Part shown: piece by piece, positions 1-6,152 of the stretch
How positions within the stretch are numbered: the stretch's first letter is position 1
Layout: each line of letters starts with the position of its first letter
DNA from: Actinoalloteichus_B caeruleus
GTDB taxonomy: Bacteria; Actinomycetota; Actinomycetes; Mycobacteriales; Pseudonocardiaceae
Assembly: GCF_000718005.1 (NCBI RefSeq)
Contig: NZ_JODV01000001.1
DNA: 64,000 bases
Strand: one strand, 5' to 3'
The notes under the pieces: generated by a model
What the model saw: only the letters and a program-made list of their open reading frames with translations
Told to the model about the DNA's origin: nothing
The model's database searches: none
Program-made: the position numbers and the translations under genes

Positions 1-95
1 CCTGTCATGGCGCGGCCCCTCTGGATCGGGAGGTGACCCCGAGGGGCGGCTGCCAGGCCAGGAGGCCTGATCAGCTGGTGGGCCGTGGGTTGGTC

Positions 96-110
96 GGGCC
101 GTGGCGGCCC
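96..110 (-). terminator. candidate hairpin terminator after the ArsR gene
   Basis: A perfect GGGCCG-TGG-CGGCCC inverted repeat lies about 40 bases past the stop of the minus-strand ArsR gene. No T-run follows, so it is only a candidate terminator. I see no gene in the rest of bases 1-147. Confidence 0.3.
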
Positions 111-147
111 AGTGGCGCGACGCACTCGCCGAAGCCCGGACCACCGC

Positions 148-492
148 TCACCCCGGCTCCCCTGGCTCGGCTCCCGAGATCGCCCGCTCCCGGAGGAGTT
201 CCAGCCGCCGGTCCCAGGCCGCGGCCATCAGGCCCAGCTGGTTGGCAGCGGCACCGAGCCGTGTTCCCACCGCCCTGTACCGCAACTCCCGACCGTGCCG
301 CTCCCGCTCGACCAGGCCGGCTCCCCGAAGGATCTCCAGGTGGCGGGAGATCGCCTGCCGGGTGACGGGCAGGCCCTCGGCGAGGGCGGAGGCGGAGGCG
401 GCACCGGCCTCCAGCCTGCGGAGGATCGCCCACCGCGTGTCGTCCCCAAGAGCGGAACAGATCTCCACGACCGTCCGGTCGGGCCCGTTCAC
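148..492 (-). CDS. ArsR-family transcriptional regulator
   Basis: A 114-residue winged-helix DNA-binding protein. The ArsR-type fold runs through most of the chain: ALGDDTRWAILRRL at residues 14-27, then the recognition region LPVTRQAISRHLEIL at about 41-55, then the wing with RERHGRELRYRA. The GTG start at 492 overlaps the stop of the upstream SRPBCC gene by 4 bp (GTGA), so both are translated from one message. Proteins of this subgroup, which sit beside SRPBCC (AHSA1-type) genes, normally repress their own operon and lack metal-binding cysteines; none are seen here. The two TGCAA-N8-TTGCA palindromes in front of the operon are its likely binding sites. The usual order is regulator first; here it is second. 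Confidence 0.9.
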   Translation of the reverse strand: MNGPDRTVVEICSALGDDTRWAILRRLEAGAASASALAEGLPVTRQAISRHLEILRGAGLVERERHGRELRYRAVGTRLGAAANQLGLMAAAWDRRLELLRERAISGAEPGEPG

Positions 493-965
493 CGCGCCGT
501 CCGTCCGACGTGCCGGTGGAGCGCCGCGAGTTCCTGCCGCCAGCCCTCGGTGTTGTCGTCGAGCATCCTGCGCCGGAGCAGTGCGGTCTCGTCCAGCTCC
601 GCGAAGCCGCTCTCCACCACCCGCAGCCGGACCGAGGAGGTACCGACGGGTCGGAGGAGGAACTCGACGAGCGTCGAGTTCCCAGGCCCGAGGGCGGCGA
701 CGCGCCCAGCCTCCGAAGGGCCGCCGTACCAGCGGAAGGCGATGTACTCGTGGGGACGGCTGTCGACGGTCTCCACGGCGAAGACGCCGTGCTCCGGGTC
801 GCGGACCAGGACCCGGGCGTCTCCGTCGGCCTGGAGCTCGTGCGGGGTGATCTCGCCGCCGTTGATCCACCAGCCCGGTTCGGACACCAGGTCCCAGACC
901 ACTCGAGGCGGCGCCTCGATCAGGATGTCCCGTTCGATCCGGTCCGCGTTCCCATCCAGCGACAT
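489..965 (-). CDS. SRPBCC (AHSA1-type) domain protein
   Basis: A 158-residue cytoplasmic protein that matches the START/Bet v1-like AHSA1 group along its whole length: an N-terminal strand RDILIEAPPRVVWDLVSEPGWW, a central FRWYGG segment and a C-terminal helix ending GWRQELAALHRHV. The family binds hydrophobic ligands or partner proteins in a deep pocket; its substrate is not predictable from sequence. It is the first gene of a two-gene operon with the ArsR regulator. Its ATG (963-965) is covered by one of the palindromes described next, so its expression is probably repressed by the downstream ArsR protein. The divergent gene encodes a VOC protein, which suggests a small regulon for handling some small molecule. 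Confidence 0.85.
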   Translation of the reverse strand: MSLDGNADRIERDILIEAPPRVVWDLVSEPGWWINGGEITPHELQADGDARVLVRDPEHGVFAVETVDSRPHEYIAFRWYGGPSEAGRVAALGPGNSTLVEFLLRPVGTSSVRLRVVESGFAELDETALLRRRMLDDNTEGWRQELAALHRHVGRTAR

Positions 966-983
966 GCAACCAGCCTATTGCAT
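964..983. promoter_or_regulatory. candidate ArsR operator, copy 1
   Basis: Perfect inverted repeat ATGCAA-N8-TTGCAT. It overlaps the start codon of the SRPBCC gene and has the same half-site and spacer as the copy at 997-1018. Confidence 0.6.
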
Positions 984-996
984 CAACGCTCGCTTT

Positions 997-1018
997 AGTG
1001 CAACCATCTCGTTGCACT
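997..1018. promoter_or_regulatory. candidate ArsR operator, copy 2
   Basis: Perfect inverted repeat AGTGCAA-N8-TTGCACT, 19 bases before the VOC start codon. Its centre is 34 bp from that of copy 1. Together the pair could let one repressor control both divergent units. Confidence 0.6.
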
Positions 1019-1036
1019 TCACTCCAGGAGGTACCA

Positions 1037-1420
1037 ATGCCCAGTCCCCGGTTCCGCGGTGGCCCCAACATCGCCATGAAACTGCCCGCCGCGCGCTTCG
1101 ACGACACGGTCGCCTTCTACCGGGACGTGCTCGGTCTCCACGTCACCGAGGAACCAGCCGCGCCGGTCGGGATGGTCTCGCGCTCGGCGCGGGTCGATTT
1201 CGGCGCCTACGCCCTGTGGCTCGACCGGGTGGACAACTACGCGCGCTCCGATATCTGGCTGGAGCTCACCACCGACGACCTCGACGATGCCGTCCGACAC
1301 CTCGCGGCGCACGGCGTCGGCACGAACGACGAGCTGGAGGAACTCCCGACGGGAAGCCGAGCCCACTGGGTGTGCGCGCCGACCGGGGTGCCGCACATCC
1401 TGCACCCGCACACGTCATGA
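1037..1420 (+). CDS. VOC-superfamily (glyoxalase/bleomycin-resistance-like) protein
   Basis: A 127-residue protein with the paired beta-alpha-beta-beta-beta layout of the VOC superfamily. The first module begins IAMKLPAARFDDTVAFYRDVLGL, and the second contains WLELTTDDLDDAVRHLAAHGV. These proteins act as small metal-dependent enzymes or ligand-binding proteins; the substrate is unknown here. I chose the ATG at 1037 because CCAGGAGG lies 6 bases upstream; the GTG-type start 39 bases earlier would put the operator inside the gene. It is divergent from the SRPBCC-ArsR operon and shares its two palindromes, so it is probably co-regulated. Confidence 0.85.
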   Translation: MPSPRFRGGPNIAMKLPAARFDDTVAFYRDVLGLHVTEEPAAPVGMVSRSARVDFGAYALWLDRVDNYARSDIWLELTTDDLDDAVRHLAAHGVGTNDELEELPTGSRAHWVCAPTGVPHILHPHTS

Positions 1421-1624
1421 CCAACCGCCACACCACCTCGGCCAGTCAGCGCGCTGCGTGACGGTCCGGGTCCGACGGCCCGGCGGGCTCGTGGGCTGCC
1501 GCCGCCCCGGGACGGAGGGCCTCAAGCCCTCGCCCACGCCCCCTCCTCCGGAGGCGCGGCGCGGCCCGCCGCCCCACCCGAGCGGAAGCCCCGGTGGTGG
1601 CCGGTGGCCCACCCGGCACCCGCG

Positions 1625-2596
1625 TCAGCCCACGACGACCGGGGACGCCGACCTTCCGGGCCCCTCCTCGGCCGCTGTCGCCGCCCGAGCTCCCGCTGGG
1701 GCGACCGTGAAGGCGGTGCGCAGCAACCGCGCCAGGGTGACCAGCTGGTCGCCACCCCGATCACGACGCCACACCAACCCGAGCTGGGAGGACGCCTCCA
1801 TGCCCGCCACCGGCAGGAAGCGAACGTCCCGGCGCGCCGCGCGGTCCGCGAGCGGACGGCAGACCAGCATCACGTGCTCTCCGCCGGCGACCGTCGCGAG
1901 ACCCTCGTGGATCGTGGAGATGGCCACGGACGAGGAGATCGGCAGGCCCGCCGGCGTCGCGCGCGGCACCCTCGCGGCCATCCAGTAGTCGGGTGCGTCG
2001 CCGAGGGGGCGGACGACGTCCCACTCCGCCAGCTCCTCGACCGTGACCGACGTCCGGCGGGCCAGCGGGTGGTTCGTCGAGACCGCCAGCAGCCGGTCCT
2101 GCGGGGGGAACCGGTACCCGACGGTGAGCGCGGCCTCGTGGCATGGCAGCTCCACCACCGCCGCGTCGACCCGACCCTCCACAACGGCGGTGAAGGGCGA
2201 ACCCAGCGGTACCTCGCTCAGCGCCATCGACACCCCGTGCTCGGCGCGCAGCGACCGGAAGGCCTCGGTGATCTCCTCGTAGACGTCGCCGTGGAAGCCC
2301 ACTCGCAGCTCACGCAGCTCACGCCTCCGCGCGCGATCACGCGCTCGGGAGTAGACCGCCGTCAGTTCCTCGTAGGCGGGACGCACCTCGTCCACGAACT
2401 GGACCCCGAACCTCGTCAGCGCGACCCGCCGGCTGGTGCGCTCGACCAGCCGGACCCCGAGCCGCCGTTCGAGTTCGGCGACGAGCTGGCTGACCCGGCT
2501 CTGCGAGTACCCGAGCCGCTCGGCGGTGCGGCCGAAGTGCAGCTCCTCCGCCAGCGTGAGCAGGCACTCGATCTGGTGCAGGTTGGCCTGGTGCAC
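1625..2596 (-). CDS. LysR-family transcriptional regulator
   Basis: A 323-residue regulator of normal LysR length. The N-terminal winged helix-turn-helix is at residues 5-65 (LHQIECLLTLAEELHFGRTAERLGYSQSRVSQLVAELERRLG), followed by a linker helix and the two-lobed effector-binding domain at about 90-295 with the usual LRVGFHGD opening. The C-terminal 25 residues are Ala/Gly-rich and look disordered. GTG start at 2596, with GGAGGGGG just upstream. It is transcribed away from an MFS exporter gene with 96 bp between them, the classic arrangement in which a LysR protein activates the divergent gene and represses itself. The co-inducer cannot be read from the sequence. Confidence 0.93.
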   Translation of the reverse strand: MHQANLHQIECLLTLAEELHFGRTAERLGYSQSRVSQLVAELERRLGVRLVERTSRRVALTRFGVQFVDEVRPAYEELTAVYSRARDRARRRELRELRVGFHGDVYEEITEAFRSLRAEHGVSMALSEVPLGSPFTAVVEGRVDAAVVELPCHEAALTVGYRFPPQDRLLAVSTNHPLARRTSVTVEELAEWDVVRPLGDAPDYWMAARVPRATPAGLPISSSVAISTIHEGLATVAGGEHVMLVCRPLADRAARRDVRFLPVAGMEASSQLGLVWRRDRGGDQLVTLARLLRTAFTVAPAGARAATAAEEGPGRSASPVVVG

Positions 2597-2639
2597 GGCA
2601 CCCCCCTCCGACCGCGTTCGATCAGCTCAGCTTATCGAT

Positions 2640-2656
2640 CGGCGAGGAGATCGCCG
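2640..2656. promoter_or_regulatory. inverted repeat in the lysR-MFS divergent promoter
   Basis: CGGCGA-N5-TCGCCG, 36 bp before the MFS start. It is a plausible regulator site in the only shared control region, but it does not show a clean LysR T-N11-A box, so the assignment is tentative. Confidence 0.3.
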
Positions 2657-2692
2657 TTGTTCGGCGGCCGTCCCGTTGCTTGCCTGGGGAGC

Positions 2693-3970
2693 ATGAGTTC
2701 CTCCGCTTCCGCCGGGACCGGCTCCCACCACACGACCGCCTGGCAGTGGGTGGCGCTGGCCGTCCTGTCCCTGTCCACCTTCGTGGTCGTCACCTCGGAG
2801 ATGCTGCCCGTGGGCGTGCTGACGCCCATGGCCGAGGGCTTGGGGGTCGGCTCGGGAACGGCCGGGTTCAGCCTGACGATCACCGGCCTGGTCACGGCGG
2901 TTACCGCGCCGGTGGTGCCCCGCGTGCTGGGTGGGGTGGACCGGCGGTGGGTCCTCGCGGTGTCGATGGTCGTGCTGGCGGCCGGGAACGCGCTCACCGC
3001 GGTCGCGGACGGGTTCGGGCTTCTCGTGGTCTCCCGCGTCATCCTCGGTCTGGGGATGGGAGCGGTGTGGGGGCTGGCGGCGGCGGTGGCCCCGCGCCTG
3101 GTCGGGCCCCGTCATGCGGCGCTGGCGGTGTCCTGCGCCGTCAGCGGGGTCGCGGCAGCCTCGGTGGCCGGCGTGCCCGCCGGCACCGTCATCGGCGACG
3201 CCTTCGGGTGGCGGGCGGCGTTCGTCGCGCTGGCCGTGAGCGCCGTCGTCCTGGCCGCCGCCCTGCTGGTCACGCTGCCCCGGTTGCCCAGGCCTCGGAC
3301 CGAGCCGGCCGTTGGGGTGCCGGCCGGCCGGTCACCACTGGCTTCGAGGGCGGTCGTCGGCGGACTGGCCGTGGTCGTCGTCCTGGTCACCGCCCACTTC
3401 GCCGCCTACACCTACGTGCGCCCCACCCTCGAGGGGCACGGGATGACGGCCGGCGGGATCGCCGTGGCGCTCCTCGTCTACGGGGTGTTCGGACTGGTGG
3501 GGAACTTCGCGGCCGGGGCCCTCGCGGCGCGGCGGCCGCGCGCGACCGTGCTGCTCCTGGCCGGCGGCATCGCCGCCTCCGTCGCCCTGCTCGCGCTGTC
3601 GGCGGGCCTGACCGGGGTCGCCGGGGTGGCGATGGGCCTGTGGGGCCTGGCCTACGGTGGTCTCTCGGTCGCCGGCCAGCTCTGGATGCAGCGGTCGGCT
3701 CCCGACCGCGTCGAGGAGGTGACCGGCCTCTACGTGGGCCTGTTCACGGCCGCCATCGCGCTCGGCGCCCTCCTCGGGGGAGGCCTGGTCGGAGCCGTCG
3801 GCATCGTGCCGCTGCTGTGGAGCGCGTCCTGCCTCGCCCTCGCCGCCCTCGCCATCGGCCTGACGGGACCCCGCGCCGTTCCTCCCTCCGGGAGCGAGAC
3901 CGACGGGAACGGCTCCCGGATGCCGACCGAGCTGGCGAACCACCCCGGCACCACGGGTTCGCGCACCTGA
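2693..3970 (+). CDS. MFS exporter, DHA1 (drug:proton antiporter) type
   Basis: A 425-residue inner-membrane protein with about twelve hydrophobic segments. After a short Ser/Gly-rich N-terminus, the first helix LAVLSLSTFVVVTSEMLPVGVLTPMA is typical of the AraJ/SotB/Cmx-like DHA1 subfamily, proton antiporters that expel sugars, purine analogues or drugs. The RVILGLGMGAVWGLAAAVAPR stretch around residues 110-130 corresponds to helix 4-5 of that family. The central loop (about 200-220) and the polar tail after residue 400 look non-membrane. ATG at 2693 preceded by GGGGAGC. Control by the divergent LysR is inferred from position. Confidence 0.9.
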   Translation: MSSSASAGTGSHHTTAWQWVALAVLSLSTFVVVTSEMLPVGVLTPMAEGLGVGSGTAGFSLTITGLVTAVTAPVVPRVLGGVDRRWVLAVSMVVLAAGNALTAVADGFGLLVVSRVILGLGMGAVWGLAAAVAPRLVGPRHAALAVSCAVSGVAAASVAGVPAGTVIGDAFGWRAAFVALAVSAVVLAAALLVTLPRLPRPRTEPAVGVPAGRSPLASRAVVGGLAVVVVLVTAHFAAYTYVRPTLEGHGMTAGGIAVALLVYGVFGLVGNFAAGALAARRPRATVLLLAGGIAASVALLALSAGLTGVAGVAMGLWGLAYGGLSVAGQLWMQRSAPDRVEEVTGLYVGLFTAAIALGALLGGGLVGAVGIVPLLWSASCLALAALAIGLTGPRAVPPSGSETDGNGSRMPTELANHPGTTGSRT

Positions 3971-4279
3971 ACTCCCCGGCCACGGGTGCCCCGCCGGCCG
4001 GCCCACGAATGGGGTCGAGCAGGACCGTCCGCCGATCCCGCCTCGGCTGTCCGCACCCGAGGACCGGCTCGGGCGGCCTCCCTCGCCGCTGCCCTCCAAC
4101 GGCGGCGAGGGGCAGCACGTGGTCACCACCCATCCCGCCGCTGAGTGGGTACTGAAGGCCGACCGCTCTCCCCACGAATGCAGGGTCGCCCAGTCGCGTT
4201 CCGTCCCGCCGCAGGTGGTTGCGAGGAGAAATAGAATTCACCCTTCCTGTCTAGTTGACAAGAAGATATAGTCCCCACC
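3971..4279. other. 309-bp non-coding stretch before the NUDIX operon
   Basis: No convincing gene. The last 70 bases are clearly less GC-rich than the surroundings and carry the promoter of the following operon. A TGTC-N5-GACA repeat sits at 4248-4260, directly before the -10 element, and could be a regulator site. Confidence 0.5.
4267..4272 (+). promoter_or_regulatory. -10 element of a probably leaderless operon promoter
   Basis: TATAGT ends 7 bases before the ATG at 4280, and no Shine-Dalgarno sequence is present. In actinobacteria this spacing places the transcription start at or next to the A of the ATG, giving a leaderless mRNA. The TTGACA at 4255-4260 is too close to be its -35. Confidence 0.55.
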
Positions 4280-4990
4280 ATGTCCGGCGAGACCTGGTCC
4301 CCTCCAGCAATCCTGATCGCTGTCGATCTCGTGATCCTCACACTCCGCTCGTCGGAGCTTCACGTTCTTCTCGTCGAACGCGGTACCGAACCGTACCGGG
4401 GCCAGCACGCACTACCGGGCGGCTTTCTGAACACCGCTGACGAGGACATCGTCGACGCGGCCCTTCGGGAGCTCCGCGAGGAGGCGAACCTCGATCTCTC
4501 CCGGCTGCACCTCGAACAACTGGGCGCCTATGGCGGCCCTGATCGGGATCCCCGGGGTCGCGTCATCTCCATCGCATACCTCGCGATAGCGCCGGAACTT
4601 CCCGAACCCGTCGCCGGCACTGACGCCGCCCGCGCGTTGTGGACGCCGGCGGCGGACCCCCTTTCCCGCACCACGCGCCTCGCCTTCGACCACGACCAGA
4701 TCCTGGCGGACGGGATCGAACGCGCGCGGACGAAACTGGAGCGCACCTCCCTCGCCACGGCCTTCTGTCCGGAGCCGTTCACCTTGTCCGACCTGCAACA
4801 GGTCTACGAGGCCGTGTGGGGCGTCCGCCTCGACCAGGGGAACTTCTACCGGAAGGTTCGAGGGGTCCCAGGTTTCGTGCTACCCGCCGGCGAGGTGCGA
4901 CGCCCGACCAAGGGACGCCCAGCACGGTTGTACAAGGCCGGCCCACGAACCACGCTGCACCCGCCGGTCGTTCGCCCCACGCTGCCCTGA
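4280..4990 (+). CDS. NUDIX domain / NrtR-type winged-helix protein
   Basis: A 236-residue protein with two parts. Residues 10-130 form a NUDIX fold: the box at 48-71 keeps E55 and the R63-E-L-R-E-E core, although the Gly-to-Glu spacing is one residue longer than the hydrolase consensus. Residues 165-220 (FTLSDLQQVYEAVWG ... GRPARLYK) match the winged-helix of the NrtR family, whose NUDIX domain has often lost hydrolysis and instead senses ADP-ribose or related nucleotides to control NAD genes. First gene of a three-gene operon; the next start is 16 bases after its stop. Inference: it senses a nucleotide and regulates its own operon. It could also still be an active pyrophosphohydrolase. Confidence 0.85.
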   Translation: MSGETWSPPAILIAVDLVILTLRSSELHVLLVERGTEPYRGQHALPGGFLNTADEDIVDAALRELREEANLDLSRLHLEQLGAYGGPDRDPRGRVISIAYLAIAPELPEPVAGTDAARALWTPAADPLSRTTRLAFDHDQILADGIERARTKLERTSLATAFCPEPFTLSDLQQVYEAVWGVRLDQGNFYRKVRGVPGFVLPAGEVRRPTKGRPARLYKAGPRTTLHPPVVRPTLP

Positions 4991-5006
4991 CCACCAAGGA
5001 CATTGG

Positions 5007-6152
5007 ATGACGGAAACACCGGTGGTGATCCTCACCGCCTTCGACCTCGAGTACCAAGCCGTGCGTGACCAGCTCGTGGGCCTCCACGTGCACCGACATG
5101 AGAGGGGGACACGTTTCGAACTCGGGCGGGTCAGGGGCACCCGGTGCCCGGTAGCGCTGGCGATGACCGGGAAGGGGAACAACGCCACCGCAGTACTCGC
5201 GGAACGAGCCCTCCAGCACTTCTCGCCCCTCGCCCTGCTCTTCGTGGGAGTGGCCGGCGCGCTGTGGGACACGACCCGACTCGGAGATGTCGTTGTCGCG
5301 ACGCACGTCTACGCGTACCACGGCGGGACCAGCGAGGATGACGGGATGAAGGCCCGCCCGCGTGTGTGGGAAACGGCCCACGAGATCACCCAGCTCGCGG
5401 GACACATCAGCCGGACCGGCTGGACGAACGCGGCCGATCGGAGCTCCTCCCCGCCGCGCGTGCACCTCGGCGCCATCGCGGCGGGCGAGATCGTGCAGAA
5501 CTCCCGCAGCTCCCGAGAGGCGGAGTGGCTACGTTCGCACTACAACGACGCGTTGGCGATCGAGATGGAGGGGGCCGGTGCCGCGCAGGCCGGTCACCTG
5601 AACGGGGCGCCCATCGCGGTCGTCCGGGGCATCAGCGACCGGGCCGATGGCTCCAAGTCCAGCACCGAAGATCGAGCTTGGCAGCCGCGAGCGGCATCCA
5701 ATGCCGCGTCGTTCGCGGTACGGCTCGCCGCGGAACTCACCATGGAACGGGAGTACGCAGGCATGCGGAACACCAACGGACCCGAAGCCGGGAACACCGT
5801 CCACAACGTCGCTCATGGACAGGTCGGGATCCAGGGGTCCCACATCTACGACAGCACCGTGTACATGACCACCGCCGCGCTCGACCAGACCCCCAAGGGA
5901 CTGGCCGTCGAACTCGCGTCCTTCCGCTCCTACCTGGAGGCCGAACGGGCCCGAGGAGCACTCGACGAGAGCACCTTCCGGGCAGCGGCGGCCGAGCTGA
6001 CGATAGCCGACACCTCACTCCAGTCCGCCGAACCGGAGAAGAAGAGCCATTTCGTCCTGGCGCTCAAGAGGCTCCGAGGACTTGTCTCCGACATCACTGA
6101 TCTCGCCACCAAGGTGACGGCGCTGATAGCGGCGGCTAGTGGGCTCTCATGA
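5007..6152 (+). CDS. phosphorylase/nucleosidase-fold protein with amyloid-like motif
   Basis: A 381-residue protein. Residues 5-245 match the PNP/UDP phosphorylase superfamily, closest in style to MTA/SAH nucleosidases: TGKGN at 54-58, GVAGALWD at 81-88, EMEG at 186-189 (purine/ribose contact) and the ISDRAD signature with the catalytic Asp at 211. So it probably cleaves a nucleoside or nucleotide N-glycosidic bond. Residues 263-287 hold a short Gly/Asn/Val-rich segment (VGIQGSHIYDSTVY at 273-286) like RHIM-related bacterial amyloid signalling motifs; a similar segment is at the N-terminus of the next protein. Residues 298-381 are helical (LASFRSYLEAERARGALDE). The gene overlaps its successor by 4 bp (ATGA). 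The motif assignment is by eye. Confidence 0.8.
   Translation: MTETPVVILTAFDLEYQAVRDQLVGLHVHRHERGTRFELGRVRGTRCPVALAMTGKGNNATAVLAERALQHFSPLALLFVGVAGALWDTTRLGDVVVATHVYAYHGGTSEDDGMKARPRVWETAHEITQLAGHISRTGWTNAADRSSSPPRVHLGAIAAGEIVQNSRSSREAEWLRSHYNDALAIEMEGAGAAQAGHLNGAPIAVVRGISDRADGSKSSTEDRAWQPRAASNAASFAVRLAAELTMEREYAGMRNTNGPEAGNTVHNVAHGQVGIQGSHIYDSTVYMTTAALDQTPKGLAVELASFRSYLEAERARGALDESTFRAAAAELTIADTSLQSAEPEKKSHFVLALKRLRGLVSDITDLATKVTALIAAASGLS

Noticed and set aside
1604..2692. N-terminal extension of the MFS frame
   Set aside because: It runs antisense through lysR; the ribosome binding site and family start support the ATG at 2693.
4255..4260. TTGACA as the -35 of the NUDIX operon
   Set aside because: A matching -10 would fall on the start codon. 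TATAGT at 4267 is the better -10.
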